Shown one piece after another: positions 23,818 through 35,190 of a stretch of 64,000 bases of DNA. The stretch covers positions 12,111,100-12,175,099 of the forward strand of contig NC_086258.1 of the NCBI RefSeq assembly GCF_021018805.1, written 5' to 3'. Source of the stretch: Prinia subflava. Taxonomy: Eukaryota; Chordata; Aves; Passeriformes; Cisticolidae. A program made the translations under genes and the position numbers. The notes beneath the pieces were generated by a model. It was not told the DNA's origin, did no database searches, and saw only the letters and a program-made list of their open reading frames with translations. The stretch's first letter is position 1. Every line of letters starts with the position of its first letter.

Positions 23818-23925
23818 AGTCCCGGAGCAGCCTGGGGCAGCGGGAGGTGTCCCTGGCCCTGGCAGGGGTGGGATGAGCTGAGCTCTAGGTCCCTTCAAAC
23901 CCAAACATTCCATGATTCCATGGTG
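23818..23925 (+). mobile_element. CR1 LINE 3'-end fragment
   Basis: Sense CR1 tail: 'cggagcagcctggggcagcg', 'ggtgtccctggccctggcag', 'taggtcccttcaaacccaaa' and 'cattccatgattccatgg'. The last block is the CR1 terminal octamer repeat. Confidence 0.7.
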
Positions 23926-24385
23926 TGGTTTGTGCAGGGAATGGGGCCAGGCTGGCAGCAGGGAGCCCCAGGAGCCCCTGCAGGTGCAGGCACACACTGA
24001 GGAGGCGGTGCTGGTACCACTAAGCTGCTTTAATTATTGAAAATCCTGGAGGAAACCTGGGAGCCTTTGGCTGGAGCTGTCAGCAGTTGGGCAGCTGAAC
24101 ATTCTGAGTGCTGGGACGTGGCAAACAATGACCCTGAGTGCTTTGGATCAGCAGCTTCTGAGGAAAACTGCTCTGGGCTGCTGTGAGTGGGGTGAGCTGT
24201 GCTGTCACTGTCACCGGGGCTGGGACACTTGTCAGGGAAAGCCACCCTGGTGACTCTGAGCTGCTGCTGGACGTGGCAGAGCTCCAGGCATCAGCTGCAC
24301 TTTGCAAGTGCAGGAGGGTAGGACACAGTGTTGCAGGAGTTTCAAAATTAAACCAGTAAATTTCTGGAGTTATTTATAGCTTGCT

Positions 24386-24488
24386 TTTTTGCCAGCATAT
24401 TAAAAATCTATGTTTTCTGTTCCTTATAGGGACATAATTCCTTCTTATTGCCAGCCTATTAAAAGCCTGTGTTTCTGGTTCCCTATGG
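24386..24488. repeat. Two-copy tandem duplication of about 55 bp
   Basis: Two imperfect copies begin 'ttgccagcatattaaaa' and 'ttgccagcctattaaaa' and run to 'ccttatagggaca' and 'ccctatgggaaca'. Confidence 0.8.
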
Positions 24489-27400
24489 GAACATGACTTG
24501 ACTTGGAGTTGGTGTTGCCATCCATGGGTTGAGCCACAGGAATGAAACTGGGAACTCCTGGATCCCATTTTTTATCTCTCTCAGACTCGCATGGCAGCAC
24601 AATGGGGTCTAGAAACACATTTTCTTTGCTCATATTGTGGTTCTGGAGCACAGTGATGCTGGAAATTCCTTTGGGAAGCTGCAGGATGGTGCTGGAGACA
24701 CCTTTGTGAAGCCCCTTAGAGCACAGCACCATTGCTGCTGCTTCTTGGGATTCATCAGAAGAAATTCCTTAAGAACAGGCACACAAAGAGCTCTTTTCCA
24801 CGTGAATCCTGAACACTGGTGAGGAAGAGAGCAAGGGAGCAGGGAATTGACACACTTTATTCAGTGCCCTCCAAAAAACGTGCAGTTTGCAGCCAATCCA
24901 GCAAAGGGGAAAATTCCACTTTTGTCCGGGGTGGCTCAGTGTGTTATTAGGAACTCTCAGTAAGGACAGATTTAGAAACTAATTTAGGGCTTGTTTAAAT
25001 ATTTTCTAAAAATAATCACTTGTCTATCACCTTTCACTCAGGAATTTCTAATGGATCCCTGATCTGAAACCTGCAGACCCATTTTACAGCTGGGATGAGC
25101 TGGGTGATGAGATGAGGCCAGGGGAAGTGGCCACAGGGTGCTGGAAGGGATGGAACTGCAGCCAGGGGTTGTGGGGCTTTGTGGGACCAAGTCTGTGGCT
25201 CTGGCTGATCCAGCAGAGTTTTCTGATGGGTGTTCTGGCCAGACTTTCCCCACATTTTTGATCCCCAGGCAGTGTTTTGGGGAGCAAGTCTGGCTGCCTG
25301 GCCAGTCCATGTGGGAGTTCACAGTATCCTTTGTAGCTCAAACTTGAGGAAGAGTGGGAATTTCCATTTTTGGGGGGATATTTGTCCCACGAGTTGTCAG
25401 TCTCCTCCCTTCACCAAGAAGGGCAATGTGCTTTGGAGTCAGGAGAGCTGATCTCTGTGGCTGTGCCCCCTTGGACAGAGTCTAACACGGTACTTTTTGT
25501 TTTCCTGCTTTTATTTGCTTTCTGAGTGCTGCCTGCCCAGCCCCATCCCCTGGGGCAGGGGCTGCCTGTGTTTGTGCTGCCTCTCCCTGCAGGGTTTTGG
25601 CTGCTGCAGGCAGTGCTCTGCCCCAGGATTAATATTAACATTAATATTAATATCCATTGATTGGCTGTGCTGTTCAGCTGCCAGTGGCTCTGTCTATTGT
25701 GCATGAGCACAGAGCCCTGTCAGCACCTTGATCTCTGCCATGATGGATTAGAGTTTGTGCATTACTGCTGGTGCCAGCTGCTTTTATTCATGGCCTTTGA
25801 AAAGACCTAATAATGTGTTTGGAAATATTTCCTAACACAGGTCATATATTAAACCCCAAGTGCCTTAATTATGCTTTGAAAGAGCTACAACCCATCCCTA
25901 ATAGAAACACCGTGGTGTGTTTGCAGGCCATGAAATTTGGGTTGAAAGGAGTCATAATGTACTGCAAATACAGCGAGCTGGAGATTGGGGCTGGAAACAA
26001 ACCCATAATGCAGCAAGGCAATTACAGGTGGAGGGTGCAGGATGGATCAGGGCTGCTCAGCCATCCCTCAGGGAAATGAGGCTCCTGCAGCTGCACCCCA
26101 GCACTCAGTGCCTCTGCAAGGTGCAAGTGGTTGTTTGAAGAGGTATTTGGAGCTGTTTGACGTTTGAAGGATTAGATTAGTTCAGATTACACTGTAACCA
26201 GATATTTTTTGTGTCTATGTGTTAGGTCTTTACATCTCCAAGTCCCATTATCGGACTACAGAGACTTTGATGTGGGACAGAAATAGCAAAGCCTGTGCTC
26301 TAAGTTGTGGCTGGAGCAGGGGGATGTGCTGGGAGAAGAAAAGGATTTCAGACTCGTGCCAAATATTCATAGCAATAACTGGTTTTTAAAAATAGCTGTG
26401 TCTGAGCAGCTCCCCAGCTGTGCCCTAAAGCAGCTTAGGGAGGTGACAGGGTCGGTGCCACACAGGTGAGCTGTGGTCACACAGGGCACGGCTGGCACTG
26501 GGCTGGCACAGCAGACGTGGAGGGTCTCGTCCAGCAGACTCAGTGAGCTCGGAAATGTTGGACGGGTTCAGGAGGAGGAGCTGCCCCAGGACTGCAGGAG
26601 GCTTCAGCTCCCTCCAGCTGCTCCTCCAGGCAGGAACTCTCCTGCTCCCTGGTACCTGTGTGGTGCCAGGTAATACCCACTGTTCCCAGAAGGAAAGAGA
26701 ACGTTAAAAGACGTCAAGAATACATTATTTTTTAAAAAAAGACAGAGTTAAAAGCATTAGACATTGAGTCAGCCCCGAAAATTTGAGTGTAAGAACATCA
26801 GCCTCCAGCAGCTGCCAGCTAATGGGTGCCCGTGGGTGCAGACAGACACAGGCTCTAACTGGGCTGAGTTTCTGCTCCCTGGGGGTTTCTGGGGGTTTCC
26901 ATTGCCTGGCAGTTCGTGGGTCTGGGCAATAAACCAGTCCCTGAGCAGGGCTGGGACTCTGCCTTCTGTTCTTTGCTTGAAGTCCAAACCTTGCAGCACC
27001 TCTGGGAAACAAAGAGGCAGCTGATGAGTTCATGTTAAATTATTAAACATTTTAACAGTCCTAGTGTAGTGAAAGGGTATTGCACTGAGGTGGGGTTCCC
27101 TCCACAGACCATTCCTGTTGTGCTGCTGCCTTGGCTTTGGGATAAGCAAAATCACTTTTTTAACCTGAGTCAGTCTTTCTGCTAACAAGAGCTTTTAACT
27201 TTGTGCAATTAGTTCAAGGTATTATTAAAAAAAAATCCTCTTTAACACCTTCTTTCATAGCATAACTCCATTGAAGCACTGGGGTGTTCACATGGTTGTG
27301 TCACCCTGTCAGGGTGGGGGGCCCAGAGTTACTGGAGGAGAGCAGTGAGGAGAGAGGAAAGAAACAGGCTGAGCCCTTTGTGTCCCAAATGCAGTGACAA

Positions 27401-28630
27401 CAAATCCTGCAGAGCACTTTGCAGACAGCAATCTCTGCTGAGGGGGTGCACTGATCTCTGGCTTTCATAAATCACTGGTGGGATGCAGCACCTCCCATCC
27501 TGGTTCCCTGCTGCTCCCAAATTTATCTCTTGTTTGTGTGATGGGAGTTCGGGCAGCACATCCCCGTGTGCCCACCCTTCCCTTCCTTTGGGATATTGAA
27601 GCTGTCAATCTGTGCTCCCCCTCCTCCCAGCCATCACTGTCACCAGCACTGTGACAGCGTTTTCCCTTCTCCTCCTCTCCCCACCCTCCAGGGTTTAGTC
27701 CTTTCCCATTCATTTGTGGCTTGGCTTGAATCCTGTAATCATTGTAACACGTGTTTAATGCCATTGTGTGTTCAGCCAGCACAGTGAGTAACCTGTGTGT
27801 AACCTGTGTGTAACCCTGAGGCTCTGAGGAGGGAGCAGCTGTTCCAGTGGCTGGCAGCAGAGGAGTTGTGATCTGTTTGCTCCTGTGGGCTGGGAGGATT
27901 TGTGTTCTCCACAGACAGAGCAGAAGCAGCGGTTTGGGTGGTTTGGGAGGGCTGGGGAATCATTTCAGGGCTGGTTTGGAATGGCTGGAGAAGCATTTGA
28001 AGTATTTGACTTGAGCAGAGTCTCTTCCACAGCTGACATCCACCAGCAGCCCTTGGTTGTGGAGAGCAGGAGGGTTGAGGTTTCGTGTTGGTGGATTTGT
28101 TTTGGAAGGCTGAGAGGGCTGGCAGAGGTTTGAATGGTTTGGGTAACGCTGACTGTGTGGCTCCAGTGTTTCCAACAGCCTGTTTTCAGAAGCGTCAAAA
28201 AGAGATTTCATTTTAATCTACTCAAATCTCTTTTTAAATTTTTTGTTTGTTCTTTCTGATAACACTTAAACCCTTTGAGATCTGACCTCGCAGGGCTGCT
28301 TTGGGCATTTTTGTAGCAGTATTAGTGCTGCTTACCTAAAATTACAGTGACGAGTTCAGCATCTTCTCCGTGTGCTGCTGCAGTGAGAGACCCACAGAAT
28401 CCTTTTGTGGGCAGCCCAAATCAGAGCAGTTGTCTCTAATCTCTAAACCATTCTCCTCCTGAGCACTAAAAGGTACCTCAAGAGCCCTGTGGGCTGGCAT
28501 TCTCCAGTGCTGCAGAAAATTTCTTTAGGTGTTTTCCCCCTTCTCATTGAGAACAGGGAATGTCGAGCACTGTCAGCCAGTCAGGCATTGCTGTCCACAT
28601 TGGCTGGTCAGAGTTTCAGTTTCCCTGGCT

Positions 28631-28768
28631 ATTCCTTATGGATAATGTGTAATTCCTTATTCCTTATGGACAATGTGTAATTCCTTATTCCTCATGGATA
28701 ACATGTAATTCCTTATTCCTCATGGATAATGTGTAATTCCTTATTCCTCATGGATAACGTGTAATGCC
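28631..28768. repeat. 28-bp AT-rich array before the exon 10 acceptor
   Basis: Five copies of a 28-bp unit with the core 'attccttattcctcatgg' followed by 'ataatgtgta'. It ends about 28 bp before exon 10, so the branch point and part of the pyrimidine tract lie at its edge. Unlike the other arrays, this one is AT-rich. Confidence 0.93.
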
Positions 28769-28796
28769 TTCTCTTCCCTCTCTGCCCTTCCTGCAG

Positions 28797-28872
28797 GCAA
28801 GCCTGGGACCTTGCTGTTGACATTTGCCTTTCCCAGTTACCCACCATTATCGAGGAGGGAACTGCCTTCAGG
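28797..28872 (+). CDS. RPTOR: RPTOR exon 10 (residues 379-404)
   Basis: This exon has 76 nt. It begins with the last base of Trp379 (ctgcag|g) and ends in phase 0 (ttcagg|gtaagc). It encodes QAWDLAVDICLSQLP and TIIEEGTAFR, the start of the helical solenoid. It appears identical to human. Confidence 0.96.
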
Positions 28873-28904
28873 GTAAGCTGGGGGCTGGCCTGAAACCGGG
28901 GCCC

Positions 28905-28996
28905 AGTTCCATCCATCCTGTGACACCTCAGTTCAGTACTGGAGGGGCTTTAAGGTCCCTCCCACCCCAAACTCTGGAATTCTGTGATTCTCCCTT
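28905..28996 (+). mobile_element. CR1 LINE 3'-end fragment
   Basis: Short sense CR1 tail with 'ttaaggtccctcccacccca' and the terminal 'aactctggaattctgtgatt'. Confidence 0.62.
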
Positions 28997-29340
28997 AGAG
29001 GAACAGACAAAAATCAAGTTTAAGCTCTTCCCTGCTGCATGATCCCACATGGGGGTGAGCAGGGAGCTCCTGCCAGTGAAAGCAGTGTCTGAGACCTGGC
29101 TCAGAACATTCCACAGCACTCAAACTTCACCAGGTGTTGTTACCCAAAAGGTCCCAACATGCAGCACAGTTTTGGAAATTAAAGGCCTAAATGTGAAAAT
29201 TATCTCTTATTAGAGTTCTTTTCAAATATAAAATAGAGTTTGAGGGTGTGTCCAGAGGGTTCTCTTAAGCTCAGTGTTGTTAACAGGAGTCACTGCTGGG
29301 GGTTTTCTACCTTTTTTTATCTCAGAGAGCAGAAAAGTAA

Positions 29341-29397
29341 AATTTAAATATTATTATTTTATTATATTATTATATTAATATTATATTATTATCTTTA
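29341..29397. repeat. AT microsatellite
   Basis: An impure run of 'att', 'atatt' and 'ttatt' units with no G or C for nearly 50 bases. Confidence 0.9.
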
Positions 29398-30901
29398 TTC
29401 AGAATGGATTTTTCTTGATATTCCTTTGATATTTCATGAAGTGAAACCTTTAAATAATAATTACTGTACAAGTTTAGGTCCCCGTTCCACCCTGACGTCT
29501 CTCTAATTTTCAGTAACATTCTTGCAGTTTATTTATATTCCCAAACTTCCAAAGGTTTTCTGGCTGTAATTGCAGGTTGTCTCCAAAGCCCTGAGTGCAG
29601 GAGGAGAGCTGTGGGCTCCTGCCAGGCTGGGGGTTGATCAGAATGCCCTGAGGCCTTTATCCTCCCACCCCTTGCCTTCCTCACTCTGTACTGCTTTTCT
29701 TCTCCTGGCTTACGTTCATTTTTGCTTTCAGTCTCTAACAATGTCATCGGAGACTTTTTTATTAGTGTTAACCCTCAGCTGGGCATTCTCTGTCAAGTGA
29801 GCTGAAATTCAGGAGATTTCTGAGTGTTTTGGGGTGGGAAGAGGCGCAGACTTGCTGTGGATCAGACAGGAGGTCAGCGGAGAAGAGTGGCCGTTCTCAG
29901 CTGGAGATCGATCAGGGCAGGCTGGGAACAATTTACAAGCTGCTTTCCAAGCCTGACAAATGTGGTTTCTTGTGTTTTGGCTGGGCTGGAGGCAGGTTGA
30001 GCTGTCAGTGTGCAGCAGGGGCTGGGAGCTGGCGTGCAGCCATGCTCCAGCCTGGCCAGGGAGCAGGGCAGGGGACAGTCCCTGTGCTCCCCTCTGGCAG
30101 CCTGTGCCTGCTGCCTGGCAGGGCTGGGCTGGGCTGCCTGGCAGGGCTGGGGAGCACCCAGTGAGGCACAGGGACCTGCTGGGGGCTGGCAGGGCAGCCT
30201 GCCCTGGCACAGCCCTGGCACAGCCTCGGGGCTGGGCTGTCTCAGCAGCACGTCACAAACCACTTCTGGGCATTCCCAGGGTGTTCTTGCCTGCTCAGAC
30301 CTGCAAAATGCAATAACGTGGTGGAGAAGGGCCTGGGGGCTCCTGCTGCTCCTACAGGGAGGGGTTTGGGCTGGTTTTCCCGCCCTCCTCCATCTCTTCC
30401 CTCCCTTCTTCCCCGCTGATTTCTGTTTCTCTGTGGATTCCTGCCTGGGAGCTGCTGTGTGCTGTGGTCAGTGTGTTCTCACCCCGAGCTGGCAGCACAT
30501 CCTCAGAGTGATGGATGACACGAGGAATTTCTTCTCACTGCTCTCGGGCTGTGTCCGTGGATGGGCAGAGGCAGCCCCGATGCTCCTGAGGAAGCAGAAC
30601 GGCCTCTGCAGAGCAGATAAATGCACTGCTGCCCCTGGGCACAGCAGCCATGCTTCCCTGAGACCTTTGTGGTCCCTTCTCCTGTTTCTCTACTCTTTCC
30701 TTCTTTTTTTCCCAACACATTCAAAGGGACCTGTGTCTGCTCAGTCTTTGAGGAGTTTCTGTGATTTAGAAAACCCCAAGCAAAAATGTATCGGATACAA
30801 ATCACAGCTTTGGGAAACAGGGAAGTCCACAGGTGTCAGAGCTCTTGCCTTGACTCTTGCCTTGGTGTTTAACCCATGCCTGTTTAACCTTTGCTCCCCA
30901 G

Positions 30902-31003
30902 CACAGCCCCTTCTTCGCCGAGCAGCTCACGGCGTTCCAGGTGTGGCTGACCATGGGCGTGGAGAACCGCAACCCCCCGGAGCAGCTGCCCATCGTGCTG
31001 CAG
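30902..31003 (+). CDS. RPTOR: RPTOR exon 11 (residues 405-438)
   Basis: This exon has 102 nt and 34 codons, phase 0/0, acceptor ccccag|cac and donor cag|gtcagt. It encodes [16 protein letters not shown] and [16 protein letters not shown], which look unchanged from human. The segment is in the helical solenoid that contacts mTOR. A 21-bp minisatellite begins about 30 bp after the donor. Confidence 0.97.
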
Positions 31004-31035
31004 GTCAGTCCTGGGGCTGCCGTGGGTCCTGCCGG

Positions 31036-31206
31036 TGCCAGGGGGGTCCCTGTCCATGCCAGGGGTGTCCCTGCCTCTCCCTGCCCATGCCAGGGGGGTC
31101 CCTGTCCATGCCAGGGGTGTCCCTGTCCATGCCAGGGGTGTCCCTGCCCGTGCCAGGGGTGTCCCTGCCCGTGCCAGGGGTGTCCCTGCCTCTCCCTGCC
31201 CATGCC
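31036..31206. repeat. 21-bp minisatellite after the exon 11 donor
   Basis: About eight units of 'gccaggggtgtccctgcc' with variable tails ('cgt', 'cat', 'tctccct'). Frames of 118-193 minus-strand codons across it are artefacts of a period divisible by three. Confidence 0.92.
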
Positions 31207-31629
31207 ATATGTCTGTGTCTCTCCTGCCCCCTCAGCCTCACGCTGCCAACCCTTTGGCCTTTGGGAATATAAATCCCAAGAGCTTCTCCAGGATAGATGG
31301 GAGCTGGTTGTGTGTTCACCAGACCCACGTGGATGAACCCAAAGTGCTTTTCCTGCCCCATCCCGTGGCTCTGGTTGAGCCAAGGCCCTGCTCTGGTCCG
31401 TGTCAGGCTCTGCTGCCTCTCTCAGAGCAGCACATCTTCATCCTCCCTCCTCTGGCATCTCCTCTGTGTCCCAGCTCTGTCAGGCAGAGACTTTTATCTT
31501 CCCCCTTTTCAGAAAGTGGAAGTTACTGCAGTCTAAATCATTTGGAAACGTCTTTTATCCACCTGGTACAGCCTGAGAAGGGTTCCCTTTAATGTGGGGC
31601 TGGAGTCTTGCTGCAGGAGCACACAGCCA

Positions 31630-31712
31630 GGGCTCTGCAGAGCTGGAGGATGTGGGGCTCTGCAGAGCTGGAGGATGTGGGGCTCTGCAGAGCTGGAGGA
31701 TGTGGGCTCTGC
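31630..31712. repeat. 25-bp triplicate
   Basis: Three near-perfect tandem copies of a 25-bp unit with the core 'gcagagctggaggatgtgg'. Confidence 0.92.
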
Positions 31713-33519
31713 TCAGACAGAGGTCCTGTGTTAAAGGAGAGGAAATCCAGGGAAGCTTCAGCCGATGTTTTATGGCAGGGCCAGGATTGCAGCTGGCATC
31801 TGTCAGCCTGCTCCGGCTCCCCTCCCCTGTGCTGACAGAAATACAAACCCCCAGGTACCTGTGGGCTCTGCCCTGCCTGCAGCACAATTTAAAGCCTTTC
31901 TTTTAAAGCAGGGTGGTCCCAGTCCCTCGTGCAGGGATCTGTGAGGAGACTCCCCTTCCCTGCTGGCTGTGTCTGTGACTGACAGCACCATCCATCTCTG
32001 CAAGACCAGATTTTAATTTCCTGAGTCTCCCAAGCCTTGAGAGATGAGGTGGACAAGCAGATGTGTGGTTTGCCTCTGTCACTGCAATGGAAGCAGGCAG
32101 CATTTTGCTCCAGCTCCAACTTTGCTGCTTTCCAATGGATTGTTTGGCACCAGCAGGCTCTGCAGGAGCGTGACTGCAGTGGAACTGAGAGGTCACCTGG
32201 CAAAGGAACCTGTGTTCCTGCCTGGAGCAGAACCGAGCTGGGACAGAGTAATTGTTGTTATAATTATAGCATATTAATTGTACAGTGGAATAAGATTGGT
32301 TGGTAACAGGTCTGAGCACGCTCAGACTGATCCAGGGCAGGAAGGGAGGGAGTTTCAGACCCTTTCTGGTCTGTTCTCAGACCCCAGGGACAGAAGGCAT
32401 CAGAGAGCAGGCAGCACACACAGCGTGGCTCGGGTGTTGTGCAGACCCCTGGGGGGGTGGCATGGGCAGTGCTGTGAGGTTTTGTTTGGCTGGACAGTGG
32501 CAGGGCAGGGCTGTCCCAGGATAGCTCTGGGGGAATGTTCTGGGGTACCCAGCAGTGTGCAGCTGGGCTTGTATCTTCACCCTGCCAGCCTTTCCATCCT
32601 CCCTTTGCTGGCAGTTTGGAGTTCCTTGGTTTCTCTGCAGGCTGGAGGGTCCCAGCTGTGCCGTGTCTGTGCCTCCTGCCCCTGCCAGCTCCTGCTGCTG
32701 TCCCAGCCCTGCTGCAGCCTCACCTGCCCTGCTCTCTGCTCCTGCTTTAATCCCAAACAGCTGCCCCTGTTATTCCTGGGCTGGTTGATGGGATGGGCTG
32801 GTGCCAAATAGGGCAGGATGACCAAAATCCTTTCTCCACTGACCTGTCCTGAGTGTGAGCTCTGCTGTTCCAAGGGAAGCCACAGCAGTGGTTATCACAT
32901 CCCCCTGCTTTCTTCTGGACTTTTCCTGCACCAGCTCAGTATCCAGTACCAATCATCCAGAGGGTGAAATGGGAGCCAAGTAATTTAGTTATTCTTCAAT
33001 ATTAAACATGAAAAATAATCTAATTTCAATATGCAGCATGCAAACACACTGAGAAGGGGATGGAATTGGGGAGGTAAATCACGGAGTCTCTTTCCCTGAG
33101 ATCCCTGCTGAAGGATGTTCCTCAATTTAAACTGAGGATTAAACGTTGCATTCCAATATCTTACATCTGTTAAGGAGATTAAGAACTGCAAGTCTATCTG
33201 TTAATATTTCACACCAGGGTAGGTATAAGCCAGTAAAACACCACCTCATTAGCGTTGTCAGACTCCATTTTAATGAGATTTTTATTAACGACCAACATGA
33301 CCTTTTGCTCCCTCTTAAGTCTGTGATATTGATTTGCCAAGGAAAGCCAAGCCTGTCCTTGTGCTCCCGAGTGCTGGGAGCTGGGCTGTGCTGCCCTTTG
33401 GGTCCTGCTGCAGGACCATCCCAGCTGGGCTGGGAAAGGCAGCTGCAATCTGTGGGGATTGCTTCCCTGCTGCCTGCAGAGCTGCACACAGCAGCATTCC
33501 GGGGTGCCAGGGTGTGCCA

Positions 33520-33779
33520 GTGTCCCCTCCCTGTGCCCTGCAGCCCCAGGCTGTGCTTCCCTGACCCCTCCCTGTGCCCTGCAGCCCAGGCTGTGTTTCC
33601 CTGACCCCTCCTGTGCCCTGCAGCCCCGGCTGTGTTTCCCTGACCCCTCCTGTGCCCTGCAGCCCAGGCTGTGTTTCCCTGACCCCTCCTGTGCCCTGCA
33701 GCCCAGGCTGTGTTTCCCTGACCCCTCCTGTGCCCTGCGGCCCCGGCTGTGTTTCCCTGACCCCTGCTCTGCCCTGCAG
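33520..33779. repeat. 39-bp array of 3'-splice-site-like units ending at exon 12
   Basis: Six to seven copies of a 39-bp unit. Each holds CTGAC (a canonical branch-point match), a pyrimidine tract 'ccctcctgtgccc' and 'tgcag', so each copy resembles a complete acceptor. The last 'ctgccctgcag' is the true exon 12 acceptor. The penultimate copy reads 'tgccctgcgg' at 33731-33740, so its AG is lost. Confidence 0.95.
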
Positions 33780-33863
33780 GTGCTGCTGAGCCAGGTGCAC
33801 CGGCTGCGAGCTCTGGATCTGCTGGGGAGGTTCCTGGACCTGGGGCCCTGGGCTGTCAGTCTG
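33780..33863 (+). CDS. RPTOR: RPTOR exon 12 (residues 439-466)
   Basis: This exon has 84 nt and 28 codons, phase 0/0, acceptor ctgcag|gtg and donor ctg|gtgcgt. It encodes [16 protein letters not shown] and [12 protein letters not shown], a solenoid segment identical to human as far as I recall. It is a small exon lying between two minisatellites, one abutting upstream and one 47 bp downstream. The frame upstream of its acceptor is open through several array units, so use of an upstream copy would add 13-residue blocks without a frameshift. Confidence 0.97.
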
Positions 33864-35079
33864 GTGCGTGGGAGCTGCACGGGGGCTGCACCACTGCCCT
33901 GCCCCGCAGCAGGGGTGGTGAATGCAGGGGTGGTGGATGCAGGGGTGGTGAATGCAGGGGTGGTGAATGCAGGGGTGGTGGATGCAGGGGTGGTGAATGC
34001 AGGGGTGGTGAATGCAGGGGTGGTGGATGCAGGGGTGGTGAATGCAGGGGTGGTGAATGCAGGGGTGGTGAATGCAGGGGTGGTGAATGCAGGGGTGGTG
34101 AATGCAGGGGTGGTGGATGCAGGGGTGGTGGATGCAGGGGTGGTGAATGCAGGGGAGCTCCAGGGGAGGGAGGTGGGATGCACAGATGTGACATGGCCGT
34201 GTCTGTGTGCGGGTGTGGGACATGCAGCGAGTGTCCCTGCAGAGCAGGGGCTGTGTCCATCACAGCCATTCCCGTGCTCCTTTCCAGTACAGCAGAGGGG
34301 AGTTCCCTGGGAGCAGCTAAGTGTAAAATAATGTAAGGGAATAACCAGGAGGAAATATCTGGGGCAGGTAAGAAGGTTTGCCTTACAAAATAAATAGCTA
34401 AAAACAGCATATGCATTTATTATGTGTTCTTTCAGCTTACTGGCTGCATCATTTTCTTCTCTCCCTTTATCTGTTTGGTGTCTGGATTTTACAAGCTCTT
34501 CTGAGCAGGCACGAGCTGCATTCTGCAGTTTGGAAAGTGGCAGCACAGTGTGGAACACAATTTAGAATTAAACAGAGGAGTAGTTTAAAGCACTCCCGTA
34601 AATGGAGCTGTTTGTTGATAAAAGTGATGAAGATGAAGCACCAGCTGGTGGTGGAGCAGCTCAGTGTGGGACTTTCCAGTGGTTTGCTTTACCTGCTCCT
34701 GGAGAGACCTGTTCATTTCCAGGGGAAGGCTGGAACTCCTGAACTCTGTGGCGTGTTTAGCTGGGAGAGCCAACAGCCCCAGCTGAGGGAAGTGAGGATA
34801 TGGAGCATAAACCAGCCCAGGCTGTGAGGAGAGAGAGTGGTGCAGGATTAACTCAGAGTCTCCATGGGCCAAAGGGGTCTGGAAATACCTGGTGACATTC
34901 AGGATTAAAATGGGCAATAAAACACACAGGGATCCCCTTTTTACTGGGAATTATTTCCTACCAGATTTCCCAGCTGTGTGTGTAAAGATGCTGCATCCTG
35001 GGCCCTGCTGCGGGCTGAGCTGCCATGGGGGGTTTCCTCCCAGGGTTTTACTGACAGGGATTTGTTCTCTCCCTCCCAG
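33864..35079. other. RPTOR: RPTOR intron 12
   Basis: A 15-bp array occupies the first 300 bp. The rest is unique intron sequence with no recognised element. Confidence 0.85.
33911..34155. repeat. 15-bp minisatellite after the exon 12 donor
   Basis: About sixteen copies of 'ggtggtgaatgcagg' or the variant 'ggtggtggatgcagg', almost perfectly periodic. The 15-bp period gives 302- and 449-codon minus-strand frames of repeated TTPAF or HHPCI, which are not genes. Confidence 0.96.
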
Positions 35080-35190
35080 GCCCTCTCTGTTGGCATTTTC
35101 CCCTACGTGCTGAAGCTCCTGCAGAGCTCAGCCCGTGAGCTGAGACCTCTCCTTGTGTTCATCTGGGCCAAGATCCTGGCAGTGGACAGT
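35080..35190 (+). CDS. RPTOR: RPTOR exon 13 (residues 467-503)
   Basis: This exon has 111 nt and 37 codons, phase 0/0, acceptor ctcccag|gcc and donor agt|gtgagt. It encodes [17 protein letters not shown] and [20 protein letters not shown], a helical pair of the ARM/HEAT solenoid, unchanged from human as far as I recall. Confidence 0.97.

Larger units (their letters stand above)
22757..28796. other. RPTOR: RPTOR intron 9
   Basis: Contents in order: a 20-bp minisatellite after the donor, two CR1 tails (about 23.0 and 23.9 kb), an AAT-rich microsatellite near 23515-23540, a roughly 55-bp duplication near 24.4 kb, an 'attaatatt' run near 25.63 kb, and a 28-bp AT-rich array just before exon 10. 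The interval 24.5-28.6 kb otherwise shows nothing I can name. Confidence 0.85.
28873..30901. other. RPTOR: RPTOR intron 10
   Basis: A CR1 tail lies near 28.95 kb and an AT-only microsatellite near 29.37 kb. The remainder is GC-rich unique sequence. A 420-codon plus-strand frame from 30010 runs on through exon 11, but only its exon 11 part is raptor-like and that part is in a different frame. Confidence 0.8.
31004..33779. other. RPTOR: RPTOR intron 11
   Basis: Arrays sit at both ends: a 21-bp minisatellite after the donor and a 39-bp array ending at the exon 12 acceptor. A 25-bp triplicate lies near 31.67 kb. Between 31.9 and 33.4 kb the sequence is unique, with AT-rich patches near 32250-32290 and 32990-33030. 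Confidence 0.85.

Noticed and set aside
25615..25660. Palindromic 'attaatattaacattaatattaat' run as a possible origin or attachment site
   Set aside because: It is simple AT-rich sequence in an animal intron. Nothing nearby supports a mobile or replicative role.
30010..31272. 420-codon plus-strand frame across exon 11
   Set aside because: It crosses the exon in a non-raptor frame, and its other parts are intron and minisatellite.
33209..34558. Minus-strand 449-codon Thr/Pro/Ala-rich frame resembling a mucin
   Set aside because: It is the complement of the 15-bp and 39-bp arrays around exon 12. The mucin-like look comes from the repeat unit.
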